Source: Nostoc sp. GT001 (GTDB lineage Bacteria > Cyanobacteriota > Cyanobacteriia > Cyanobacteriales > Nostocaceae). From it: a stretch of DNA of 64,000 nucleotides. Under the pieces are notes generated by a model, which saw only the letters and a program-made list of their open reading frames with translations, ran no database searches and was not told the DNA's origin. The stretch lies in contig NZ_JAUDRJ010000003.1 of assembly GCF_030382115.1 (NCBI RefSeq), forward strand, positions 6,667,232 through 6,731,231, in the 5' to 3' direction. This document shows, in pieces, positions 17,588-25,679 of the stretch. The position numbers were made by a program, and so were the translations under genes. Within the stretch, counting starts at the first letter, position 1. Every line of letters starts with the position of its first letter.

Positions 17588-17736
17588 ATACCAATTTAAT
17601 GTGAAGTTACACATATCTTGATCCCCCTAAATCCCCCTTAAAAAGGGGGACTTTGATAGATGTTTTTCCGGTTCCCCCCTTAATAAGGGGGGCTAGGGGG
17701 GATCGAATTCTATGCAGCTTCATAAAAAATTGGTAT
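17588..17736. repeat. MITE-like palindromic repeat
   Basis: The ends form an imperfect inverted repeat (ataccaatttaatgtgaag against the complement of cttcataaaaaattggtat). The inside has the internal palindrome taaatcccccttaaaaaggggga and a second ccccccttaataaggggggc. Such elements are common between Nostoc genes. Confidence 0.65.
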
Positions 17737-18171
17737 AAGAGCGTTAACTATAGCGATCACTCTTTGTTGGAGAACTTGTAAAGTAGTCTCTAGGTATCTA
17801 TCTATGCAATACACTCTGAACTCACGTCCACTCTTTTCTCCTAAAAAGAAAGCATTGGTGAAATTTTAAGATATAACTCGTTTTGTCAATAGTGATTACG
17901 CTGTAAATTATCTATGCTATTGAGTATCTCATTAAGCTTTATACTAAATTTTATGCCAAGGATGAACGATGTTTTTAAATATGCGTAAGCGTAGCTAGTC
18001 TTGTCTATGAAACGCTATGCGAAGGCATCACAGGCTGGAAATTTACGTTTGTAACCTCGATTTTGACTAAATTTAATCACCACTACTTATTGGTGACAAG
18101 TTAATGACCTTAACCTGTCACCAATGAGTAACAGTAAGCAATTACTTGATTACGTAACAGAGGTAAATATT
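17737..18171. promoter_or_regulatory. Intergenic repeats and hairpin upstream of a secreted protein
   Basis: The stretch holds a dispersed repeat (gcgtaagcgtagctagtc...gaaacgctatgcgaaggc, about 17,980-18,030). It also has a hairpin at 18,089-18,125: ATTGGTGACA pairs with TGTCACCAAT. The hairpin lies about 50 bases before the chosen start and may be an operator or leader structure. Confidence 0.4.
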
Positions 18172-18627
18172 ATGTCAGTGAAAATCATCCAATCTAAGTG
18201 CGGTTTAGTTTTAACTTGTTTACTTGGACAAATAACGTTGTTGGCTGCGCCAGTACAAGCTGGAGTGGAGGGCAAAAGCTACGATGTCAATGTTAATTCA
18301 AGTCAGGGAGATAATTTTACTGCTTGTTTGGAATTTAACGCCGATGGTAACAGCCTTCGCTTTGTTGGACTAAATGCTACTTATAGCCGTACAAATCTAG
18401 GTCAGGATCAGAGAAATTGGCAAGCAGTAACAAATCCAAATTTAGAAGAAAGTATCGCACTTAGCGGTCAAGTAAGAGGAGACTTTATTCCAGACCGGAG
18501 GATAAGTGGTAATGCTATCAATTCCCAAGGCACTACTTATACATTTAATGGAACACTCTTATCTGAGCCAACATGTCCAATTGAGATTGAATCCGTGATA
18601 GGTTCAGAAAATCCCTTCTTCAAATAA
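18172..18627 (+). CDS. Secreted hypothetical protein
   Basis: I chose the ATG at 18,172, preceded by GAGG, over an in-frame ATG 48 bases upstream, because it gives a clean signal peptide. The peptide is MSVKIIQSK, then CGLVLTCLLGQITLLA and a cleavage site after PVQA. The mature part (~125 residues) is beta-rich with two cysteines. No family is recognised. It is probably periplasmic or exported. Confidence 0.65.
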   Translation: MSVKIIQSKCGLVLTCLLGQITLLAAPVQAGVEGKSYDVNVNSSQGDNFTACLEFNADGNSLRFVGLNATYSRTNLGQDQRNWQAVTNPNLEESIALSGQVRGDFIPDRRISGNAINSQGTTYTFNGTLLSEPTCPIEIESVIGSENPFFK

Positions 18628-19019
18628 TTTAATCTACGCAGATATGATAAACCAGATGAGCTTTTGGTTAACGAAGACAGACAATTTATAAAAGATGTTG
18701 GGCACGTATCCTCACCTTTTGCAAAGTATTTTCGGGGTTGCATATTTGCGGGATAATTTTACTATTTTTGTGGTATGGGCAACATGAGCGTCCCTTGTAT
18801 TTCCGGGCAGGCAGGATGCCCACCCCACAAAAATCATCCCTTAATTCAGCAACGCCGTATTTTCATTTCTCCCGCCTGAGAGTTACTTGAATTCGCTGGC
18901 GGGATTTTGGCTGGAATGAAGTCGGCAGTTTTAGCTGCGATCGCTAAATTTAACCTTAGTACAATACCTTTAACAATAGATAATCACTTTAGTTAACCAA
19001 AATTAAACTCGATTAATCT
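18628..19019. other. Intergenic region with repeat pieces and a hairpin
   Basis: The region includes a common intergenic motif (gggcaggcaggatgcccaccccac, about 18,806-18,829). A hairpin follows with TCCCGCC at about 18,869 pairing with GGCGGGA at about 18,898 and a T-rich tail. It may end the secreted-protein transcript. No gene is seen. Confidence 0.4.
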
Positions 19020-19760
19020 ATGGCATCTTTGACAGGGAAGGTTGCAATTATCACTGGTGCATCGCGGGGAATTGGACGAGCGATCGCACTAAAATTAGCT
19101 GGTAACGGTGCATCTATTGCCGTTAACTATGCGGGGAATGCAGGCAAAGCACAAGAAGTTGTTGCAGAAATTGAAAAGTTGGGAGTAGAAGCGATCGCTA
19201 TCCAAGCTGATATTAGCAAAATACCCGACATCCAACGGTTATTTGAGCAAACACTTGAACGTTTTGGTAAACTTGACATTTTGGTCAATAATGCCGGAAT
19301 CGCCTTCTATAAACCAATTACTCAGGTGACAGAAGAAGATTTCGACGCGATTTTTGCCATTAACGTCAAAGGTACTTATTTTACTTGCCAGCAAGCGGCG
19401 CAACACATGGCAGAAGGGGGACGGATTATCAACTTTTCCTCATCAACTACAATGATGATGCTGCCAACTTATAGTGCTTATGTAGGAACCAAGGGTGCTG
19501 TGGAACAAATCACGCGGGTACTAGCTAAAGAATTGGGTGCAAAAGCGATCGCAGTTAATGTTATTTCTCCTGGCCCCACCGATACAGAACTATTCCGAGA
19601 AGGCAAAACACAAGAACAGATAGATCGTTTAGCCCAAATGGCTGCTTTTGGCAAACTGGGAGATGTGCAAGAAATCGCCGATGTAGTAGCCTTTCTCGCT
19701 AGCGACGAAGCTAGGTGGATCACTGGGCAAAACATCCGTGTCAACGGTGGAATCGCGTGA
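19020..19760 (+). CDS. Short-chain dehydrogenase/reductase (FabG-like)
   Basis: This is a 246-residue classical SDR. The NAD(P)-binding motif TGASRGIG is at residues 13-20 and NNAG near 90. The catalytic Ser is in INFSSST, with YxxxK as YVGTKG. The C-terminus WITGQNIRVNGGIA is typical. NADPH preference is suggested by the Arg after TGAS. The substrate is not evident. It lies 75 bases upstream of an old yellow enzyme on the same strand; the two may be co-transcribed as redox enzymes acting on carbonyl and enone compounds. Confidence 0.88.
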   Translation: MASLTGKVAIITGASRGIGRAIALKLAGNGASIAVNYAGNAGKAQEVVAEIEKLGVEAIAIQADISKIPDIQRLFEQTLERFGKLDILVNNAGIAFYKPITQVTEEDFDAIFAINVKGTYFTCQQAAQHMAEGGRIINFSSSTTMMMLPTYSAYVGTKGAVEQITRVLAKELGAKAIAVNVISPGPTDTELFREGKTQEQIDRLAQMAAFGKLGDVQEIADVVAFLASDEARWITGQNIRVNGGIA

Positions 19761-19835
19761 GCAAAAGCTCTTCTAGCGATCCCCATTTTAAAACCTCAGT
19801 CAGTAATGTGCAACGTCGTAATAGAAATTTAAGTC

Positions 19836-20930
19836 ATGAATTCTAATATCAATCTTTTCACACCAGTTCAGCTTGGCCCTTACACCCTACCAAACCGAAT
19901 CGTAATGGCGCCGATGACGCGTTTGCGGGCAATTGCAAGCATCCCCAACTCGCTAATGGCAACTTACTACGCCCAACGCGCTAGTGCTGGGCTGATCGTT
20001 ACTGAATGTACAATGGTTTCACCTCTAAGTTTAGGATACATTAACTGCCCAGGAATTTATTTAGAAGAACAAGTGGCAGGATGGCGGTTGATAACTAATG
20101 CAGTACACGAACAAGGGGGCAGAATTTTTTTGCAACTTTGGCATTCTGGGAGAGTTTCTCACTCGGCTTTACTTGATGGAGAATTGCCAGTTGCTCCCAG
20201 TGCGATCGCTGGAATTGGTTCTCTTCACACACCCATAGGTAAAGTATCGTTGGAAACTCCCCGTGCTTTAGAAACTCCAGAAATTACTGAAATTGTCGAG
20301 CAATTCCGCAAAGGTGCCGAAAATGCCTTGGCGGCTGGTTTTGATGGGATTGAACTTCACGGTGCATTTGGCTATTTAATCGATCAATTTCTCCAAGATG
20401 GCTCTAACCAGCGCACAGATGAGTATGGCGGTTCAATAGAAAAGCGTAGCCGATTCCTTTTAGAAGTTGTGGAAGCAGTCGCTAGCGTTTGGGGTGCGAA
20501 CCGGGTTGGTATCAAACTTTCACCAAGTAACACTTTTTATGGAATGCATGACTCTAACCCTCAAGAAACTTTTGGTTATGCAATCAATGCTCTTAACCCC
20601 TTTGGACTTGCCTATCTTCACCTGATGGAACCGAACGAAGTCGATTTAGCAACCCGCGAAGTCATGAACCCAGTTACACCCTACTTTCGACAAATATTCC
20701 AAGGTACTTTGATTACTAATGGTGGCTATGATCGCCAAACAGGAGATAGCATTCTTACTAGTAGCAATGCAGATTTAGTTTCTTTTGGCAAGTTATATCT
20801 TGCTAATCCTGACTTACCAAAACGTTTAGAACTTAACGTACATTTTAACGCTCCAGATCCAAAGACATTTTATGCCCCTGATGCTACAGGATACACCGAC
20901 TATCCCTTTTTAGAACTTCAGACAACTTGA
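19836..20930 (+). CDS. Old yellow enzyme family alkene reductase
   Basis: This is a 364-residue FMN TIM barrel. It starts LFTPVQLGPYTLPNRIVMAPMTRLRA, has the flavin-binding segments LQLWHSGR and GIELHGAFGYLIDQFLQDGSN with the active-site HGAFGY, and NQRTDEYGGSIEKRSRF. Members reduce activated C=C bonds with NAD(P)H. Its length is usual for the NemA/OYE class. It lies downstream of the SDR gene, so both may handle reactive carbonyl compounds; the physiological substrate is unknown. Confidence 0.9.
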   Translation: MNSNINLFTPVQLGPYTLPNRIVMAPMTRLRAIASIPNSLMATYYAQRASAGLIVTECTMVSPLSLGYINCPGIYLEEQVAGWRLITNAVHEQGGRIFLQLWHSGRVSHSALLDGELPVAPSAIAGIGSLHTPIGKVSLETPRALETPEITEIVEQFRKGAENALAAGFDGIELHGAFGYLIDQFLQDGSNQRTDEYGGSIEKRSRFLLEVVEAVASVWGANRVGIKLSPSNTFYGMHDSNPQETFGYAINALNPFGLAYLHLMEPNEVDLATREVMNPVTPYFRQIFQGTLITNGGYDRQTGDSILTSSNADLVSFGKLYLANPDLPKRLELNVHFNAPDPKTFYAPDATGYTDYPFLELQTT

Positions 20931-21168
20931 AGCAATTACAGTCATCTCTAAATCAAAAATATAATTTGTCAGTTGCACAATTTTTCGGTTTTATAATTGT
21001 CCAAGTAGGAGAACACAGCCGTGCTAGCTTCCGATTAGAACGGATTGCTAAATATGGGATGACAAAGTTTGTATAAAGCATTTATAACTTATACAAATAA
21101 CGGCTGATTATCCCGTTGTAGAGTCTGTGCTTTTGCACTAAATATCACTTATCAGGCATTAAAAAATT
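20931..21168. other. Intergenic region with a small gene remnant
   Basis: A plus-strand frame around 20,998-21,076 encodes VQVGEHSRASFRLERIAKYG and ends soon after, without a start codon. It looks like the 3' end of a lost gene; I cannot name it. The rest is AT-rich sequence that must carry the rubrerythrin promoter. Confidence 0.3.
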
Positions 21169-21882
21169 ATGGATTTGTCCAACTTTACTACACTTCAAAA
21201 CTTAGAAGCTGCTTTCGGTGGTGAATCGATGGCAAATCGTAAGTATCTGTTTTTCGCTGAGGTGGCACGTCAGCTTGGGTTTACAGACTTGGCGAAACTT
21301 TTTAAAGAAACAGCAGATCAAGAAACTGAACACGCTTTTGCACATTTTAAGTTACTACATCCAGAACTTGTGGTAGAAGATGCAGCTGCTTTAACTGATG
21401 AACAAAAGCGGCAAATTGTATCTCGCTGTTTATCTTTGGCAATTGAAGGCGAGACTTACGAATATACCACAATGTATCCAGAGTTTGCCGCAGATGCCCA
21501 ACGCGATCGCGACAATCCCGCAGCTGAAGAATTTCTCAAACAAGTTCAAGAATCTACCGATCATGCCAACACATTTCGGGAAGCTGCACACCGTTTTGGC
21601 TTGTTAAAATTCATCGAAAATTATCACGCCGATCGCTACACTGAAGCCTTAGAAGTATTAAATGGTGGACAAGCAGCAACCAGGGTTGCTGGTGAAGAAC
21701 CTAAAACTCGGAAATGGATTTGTAGACAATGCAGCATGATTTACGATCCCGTTGCTGGCGATCCTGATTCGGGAATTGCGCCTGGGACACCTTTTGAAGA
21801 AATTCCTGAAGACTGGGAATGTCCAATTTGCGGTGCTAGCAAAAAAACCTTTAAACCATTTGAGGAAAAAGTTGCAGCTTAA
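21169..21882 (+). CDS. Rubrerythrin
   Basis: The N-terminal ~150 residues are a ferritin-like diiron domain with its Glu ligands in LEAAFGGESMANRKY, ADQETEHAFAHF and EGETYEYTTMYPEF. The C-terminal ~50 residues are a rubredoxin domain with CRQC and CPIC, the four iron-binding cysteines. The 237-residue protein is of the usual cyanobacterial type. Rubrerythrins reduce hydrogen peroxide using electrons through the rubredoxin iron. It stands alone; a hairpin repeat follows. Confidence 0.95.
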   Translation: MDLSNFTTLQNLEAAFGGESMANRKYLFFAEVARQLGFTDLAKLFKETADQETEHAFAHFKLLHPELVVEDAAALTDEQKRQIVSRCLSLAIEGETYEYTTMYPEFAADAQRDRDNPAAEEFLKQVQESTDHANTFREAAHRFGLLKFIENYHADRYTEALEVLNGGQAATRVAGEEPKTRKWICRQCSMIYDPVAGDPDSGIAPGTPFEEIPEDWECPICGASKKTFKPFEEKVAA

Positions 21883-21914
21883 GACGACAATCAATTAGGC
21901 ACTTTTTTAGCAAC

Positions 21915-22018
21915 TATAGCAATCCTAAATGAGTTGTGAAAATGTGCGATGTCCAGATCCCCGACTTCTCGAAGAAGTCGGGGATCTAATTTTTCACGAA
22001 TGATTTAGGATTGCTATA
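21915..22018. repeat. Hairpin repeat family A, copy 1
   Basis: This 104-bp element has outer inverted ends tatagcaatcctaaat and atttaggattgctata, and an inner perfect hairpin around ccccgacttctcgaagaagtcgggg (shortened: CCCCGACTTC / GAAGTCGGGG). Copies lie at 32,603-32,705 and 51,899-52,001. RNA from it would fold into one long stem. Confidence 0.8.
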
Positions 22019-22050
22019 AACGCGAAGCATCTCTTGAGATGCTTCGCGTT
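22019..22050. promoter_or_regulatory. Perfect 14-bp hairpin upstream of the MFS gene
   Basis: AACGCGAAGCATCT pairs with AGATGCTTCGCGTT around a CTTG loop. It lies 28 bases before the transporter start codon and directly after repeat family A. It may be a terminator-like or leader element; there is no T run. Confidence 0.5.
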
Positions 22051-22078
22051 CAGAATTATTTATACATAGGGTTTGATC

Positions 22079-23272
22079 ATGCACTTACCAGAAGATAACA
22101 GCCAATCTGAACTACAGAAACCAGTTTATCTAGAGCTAAATTTTCAGATTATTTGTGCAGTTGTACTAATTGCTGTTATTGGAGTTTCTAGCGTGACTCC
22201 GGCTTTTCCTAAGTTAGCTAAAGATTTAAATATTAACCCGAAAAATTTGGGTTTGTTGATTACAGCATTTACATTCCCATCTCTGATTTTAGGGCCAATT
22301 ATTGGTATTCTTGCCGATAGATTGGGCAGAAAGATAATTATTGTTCCTTCGCTATTTATATTTGGCATGGCTGGTACTGCTTGCGCCTTCGCCCGTGATT
22401 TTAATTTATTACTATGGTTGCGTTTGCTGCAAGGAATTGGTGCTGCTTCTTTGCTTTCTTTGAGTATCACCTTAATCGGCGATTTATACACAGGAGACAG
22501 ACGGACTACGGCAATGGGTTACAATGCCAGTATCAGCAGTGTCGGCACATCAAGTTATCCAATAATCGGTGGTGCATTAGCTACAATGGGCTGGTATTAT
22601 CCCTTCATGTTGCCGATATTAGCGATTCCTCTTGGGTTGTTGGTGTTGTTTGCACTTAAGAATCCCGAACCAAAAGGCGAGCGTAACCTCAAAGAGTATT
22701 TGAGCAATGCCATAAAAGTTCTGAAAAATCGTCAGCTATTTGGAATTTTTATTGCCAGTGCTGCTAACTTTGTTTTTCTTTACGGTGCTTATGTCACATA
22801 TTTACCACAACTGATTAACGATACCTTTAAAGCGCCACCCACAATTATTGGATTGCTCCTTTCTAGTGTTTCCGTGGCAATTACGATTACATCTTCCCAG
22901 TTAGGTAGATTAGCGAGAAGATTTCCCGCCACAACTTTAATTAGTGCATCTTATGTTTTCTATGCATTAGCAATGTTAATAGTTCCCTTTGTGTCAAATA
23001 TCTGGTTACTATTAATTCCAAGTACAATTTTTGGGATTGGACTTGGTATCGGTTTTCCTAGCAGCCAAACGCTTTTAGCAGATTTAGCACCAAGAGAATA
23101 TTTGGCGACGATTATATCGGTAAACGGGACATTCTATGGATTAGGACAAACATTAGGCCCGTTATTGATGGGTTATGCCTTTGGTTTTGGCGGAATTAGT
23201 AGTGTGTTTTACGCCGCGACTGGTTTTGCAGTTTTGATATTTTTTGTGTTTAGGTATTGCACTTGTAGGTAA
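22079..23272 (+). CDS. MFS transporter
   Basis: This ~397-residue protein has about twelve membrane segments. The major-facilitator motif A is seen after TM2 as GILADRLGRKIIIVPS, and LRLLQGIGAASL follows in TM4. I used the ATG at 22,079; the TTG six bases upstream is less likely. The family exports drugs or other small molecules by proton antiport (DHA1-like). The substrate cannot be read from sequence. Confidence 0.87.
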   Translation: MHLPEDNSQSELQKPVYLELNFQIICAVVLIAVIGVSSVTPAFPKLAKDLNINPKNLGLLITAFTFPSLILGPIIGILADRLGRKIIIVPSLFIFGMAGTACAFARDFNLLLWLRLLQGIGAASLLSLSITLIGDLYTGDRRTTAMGYNASISSVGTSSYPIIGGALATMGWYYPFMLPILAIPLGLLVLFALKNPEPKGERNLKEYLSNAIKVLKNRQLFGIFIASAANFVFLYGAYVTYLPQLINDTFKAPPTIIGLLLSSVSVAITITSSQLGRLARRFPATTLISASYVFYALAMLIVPFVSNIWLLLIPSTIFGIGLGIGFPSSQTLLADLAPREYLATIISVNGTFYGLGQTLGPLLMGYAFGFGGISSVFYAATGFAVLIFFVFRYCTCR

Positions 23273-23298
23273 TTCGTAATTCGTAATTCGTAATTAGT

Positions 23299-23874
23299 TT
23301 AGGGTGTGAGGGTTTTCTCAATGCGACGATCGGGGATCAGCCAGATGACTGCGACTGAAGCGTATAATGCACAGGCAAACCATGAGTTCATTAAGGCAAG
23401 TGGAATTGCTACAGCATAGACAACTACTGATAATTTTCCTTTGAAATCTTCACCAACTGCGATCGCTAGAGTCGAATCCTTGCCGTGGTAAGAAATTAGG
23501 GTGCGGGTAAGAATAAAGTAAGCGATCGCATTCAACAACAACACCGTACCATAAAGGGCAACTGGTATGGGAGCAAAGTGATTCTCGCCCATCCAACCAG
23601 TGACGAAGGGGATTAATGACAACCAAAACAGCAGATGCAAATTGGCCCAAAGGATACGCCCATTAACCTGTCGGACTGCTTGTAGTAGGTGATGGTGATT
23701 GTTCCAGTAGATGCCGATATAAATAAAACTCAACACATAGCTCAGAAATACCGGGATTAGTGGGCGTAGCGCAGCTAAATCCAACCCATGCGGTACTTTG
23801 ATTTCCAGCACCATGATGGTGATGATGATGGCAATCACCCCATCGCTGAATGCTTCTAATCTCCCTTTTCCCAT
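23299..23874 (-). CDS. TMEM175-type (DUF1211) potassium channel
   Basis: This 191-residue membrane protein opens with RLEAFSDGVIAIIITIMVLEIKVP. This is the RxxxFSDG signature of the TMEM175/DUF1211 family, whose bacterial members form tetrameric potassium channels. Six hydrophobic segments are visible, and the HH motif in NNHHHLL follows TM2. It is convergent with the MFS gene, with only 26 bases between the stops. Confidence 0.87.
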   Translation of the reverse strand: MGKGRLEAFSDGVIAIIITIMVLEIKVPHGLDLAALRPLIPVFLSYVLSFIYIGIYWNNHHHLLQAVRQVNGRILWANLHLLFWLSLIPFVTGWMGENHFAPIPVALYGTVLLLNAIAYFILTRTLISYHGKDSTLAIAVGEDFKGKLSVVVYAVAIPLALMNSWFACALYASVAVIWLIPDRRIEKTLTP

Positions 23875-24056
23875 GTACGCATTCCTTTTCTATTTATTTG
23901 AGAGTTAAGTTGTGAGGCTCTGTACTTTATCGTACCAAGTAGCCGCCGTTGATGAAGATTCTCTGCACTCGCAAAATCAAAATATTTAATTCTCACTTGC
24001 CAATTTCTGCCGTAATTCCCGAATAGCAGCGCTAGTATTACGCTCGTAGGCAATTT

Positions 24057-24146
24057 TTAAACATGATAATCTTGCCAACTTCCAGGTAGGCGTACTACCG
24101 CACCTGGGGGCAAATGGATTGTATCGGGTGTGACAACAGCAAACAT
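24057..24146 (-). pseudogene. Remnant resembling the start of a Uma2-type endonuclease
   Basis: A 29-codon frame reads MFAVVTPDTIHLPPGAVVRL, then PGSWQDYHV and stop. This resembles the N-terminus of cyanobacterial Uma2/DUF820 proteins. A second open piece in another frame (KIAYERNTSAAIRELRQKL) follows downstream. Together they look like decayed gene ends. The identification is tentative. Confidence 0.3.
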
Positions 24147-24184
24147 ACAACTGAACCTCTACCTCAACTGTAATCCTTTAAATA

Positions 24185-24277
24185 TCAATTGCTGCGGCTG
24201 AAAAATACAGCAGCGATAACAATGAAACCTAAAAGTGCTACAGGAACCCAGAGATTAGGGACATCCGATAAACTCAT
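24185..24277 (-). CDS. 30-residue single-span membrane protein
   Basis: The small frame has an ATG at 24,277 with GGAAG 8 nt upstream. It encodes MSLSDVPNLWVPVALLGF and IVIAAVFFSRSN: a short polar start, one membrane span and a basic end. It resembles the design of small photosystem or NDH subunits, but I cannot assign a family. It is too short to prove by composition alone; the ribosome site and clean membrane span are the support. Confidence 0.4.
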   Translation of the reverse strand: MSLSDVPNLWVPVALLGFIVIAAVFFSRSN

Positions 24278-24329
24278 AAATGACTTCCAAATAAGTAGGG
24301 TATATGACAATACGGTTCAGTTAACAATA

Positions 24330-24510
24330 CCTTAGCCAAAAAAAGAGTATGAAGAGAGAGTTGGGCGCTCTGTAGTAGAGTTGTTGTCTTCCCAAACGAC
24401 AACTCAAAAGCTACAATCCGCCCATGCTTGACATCCTATCACTGTTACAATGCCTGCTACCGCAGATCAACGCTACGACGATGCGGCAATTGAACCAAAT
24501 AATCCTGGGC
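24330..24510 (+). mobile_element. 5' remnant of the IS4-family element found at 46.6-48.0 kb
   Basis: From 24,424 the sequence encodes MLDILSLLQCLLPQINATTM and RQLNQIIL, nearly the same as the start of the transposase at 47,963 (minus). The preceding ~95 bases also match the upstream part of that element (cgacaactcaaaagctacaatc). Homology stops near 24,510, so only the first ~30 codons remain. Confidence 0.8.
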
Positions 24511-24988
24511 AGGTAGCAGGGTCTACCCTTGGTTTTTCAAAGTTGGTGTGAAATCCGCGTAATAACCAGCTATTTCTTCACAAGTTCCTCACATTCTTGT
24601 TGTAGCTTTCAAAATAGAGGATGTTTGAAAAGTATCCGTTCAATAAATCGGGGCAACCTACCAGTTCAGAAAGATTTTACGCCATTTCAGGCTTTTGACT
24701 GAGCAGTTTTCTCTGAATTATTGAACGGTTCCTGTGCAATCATACTTTAAAATCGCTGAAATGCTTATTTTATAAGAATTTTAGCAGTTTTTCACCTCCG
24801 TTTTGTTCATAGTTGCTGAGAAATCTGAGTACTGAATTGAAGTATGAAATTAAAAAATCAAAGATTTCAAACTTTTACTCTCTGAGACTCTGCGGCTCTG
24901 CATGAGATCAATTCATACTCTTAATCAGCAAAGCCAAGATGCTTTCACTGCAAGTAATAGGGCTTTATTCATCAATTAGATGTAAACC
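24511..24988. other. Intergenic region
   Basis: About 480 AT-rich bases lie between the IS remnant and the Cys-rich protein. I see the common motif ctctctgagactctgcggctctgc (about 24,879-24,902) and no gene. Confidence 0.35.
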
Positions 24989-25444
24989 ATGAAAAAAAAG
25001 ATAATTCAGTCTATTTTAGTTTTTCCTTTATCCAGCTTGATGTTGGTCGTTTCGGGATTTACCGCAGTAGAACATAGTTCGGCTGCTACAAACGGATGTT
25101 ATTGGATGGAAAATTACTCTGGGAAATTTAATTGGGTTCCTGCTGGTTGGGTATCATCGAAGCAAAACTGTTATGCACTAGATAGTTGTGATGGTGGGCT
25201 TGGTCAATCTGGCGGCGGTTGTTACAAATGGGCAACAGACGCTCAGGCAAATCGAGAGCCTTGGTTTTCCTGTTATTGGATGGAAAATACCTCTGGGCAA
25301 TTTAATTGGGTTCCTGCTGGTTGGGTAGCATCTAAGACAGACTGTTATGCACTAGATAGTTGTGATGGTGGGCTTGGTCAATCTGGTGGCGGTTGTTACA
25401 AATGGGCATTATCACCCAGTAGCAATAGAGAACCTTGGCACTAA
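24989..25444 (+). CDS. Secreted protein of two near-identical Cys-rich repeats
   Basis: A signal peptide (residues ~1-33, MKKKIIQSILVFPLSSLMLV) is followed by two ~57-residue repeats. Each has CYWMEN, GKFNWVPAGWV or GQFNWVPAGWV, CYALDSCDGGLGQSGGGCYKWA, and ends NREPW. Each repeat has five cysteines and four to five tryptophans. The two DNA halves are nearly identical, a recent internal duplication. No known family is recognised. Export plus cysteines suggests a periplasmic or extracellular, disulfide-rich, possibly ligand-binding protein (inference). Confidence 0.75.
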   Translation: MKKKIIQSILVFPLSSLMLVVSGFTAVEHSSAATNGCYWMENYSGKFNWVPAGWVSSKQNCYALDSCDGGLGQSGGGCYKWATDAQANREPWFSCYWMENTSGQFNWVPAGWVASKTDCYALDSCDGGLGQSGGGCYKWALSPSSNREPWH

Positions 25445-25679
25445 CTAAACCGTATTGGGGTTCAATTAATCTTAGCGATGCCTGCGGCGGGCGTAGCCAT
25501 CGCACTTCGCCTACCCAATTAAGCAAATTCATATCTAGCTAACTTTTTGGGCTTTTCTATCCGTCGAACTCACGTTCCATTAGGAGAAGGGTAAGGACTT
25601 TAGTCCTTATAATCCTTGCTTTGAGCGATAAATCGCTGACTCCAAAATAGGATTTTATTTTATGTTGAATTATACCTAG
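25445..25679. repeat. Intergenic dispersed repeats
   Basis: Two repeat types sit between convergent genes: a gcgatgcctgcggcgggcgtagcc-type palindromic motif (about 25,476-25,510) and an aaggactttagtccttataatcctt block (about 25,590-25,675) related to the one at 14,935-15,010. Confidence 0.5.
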
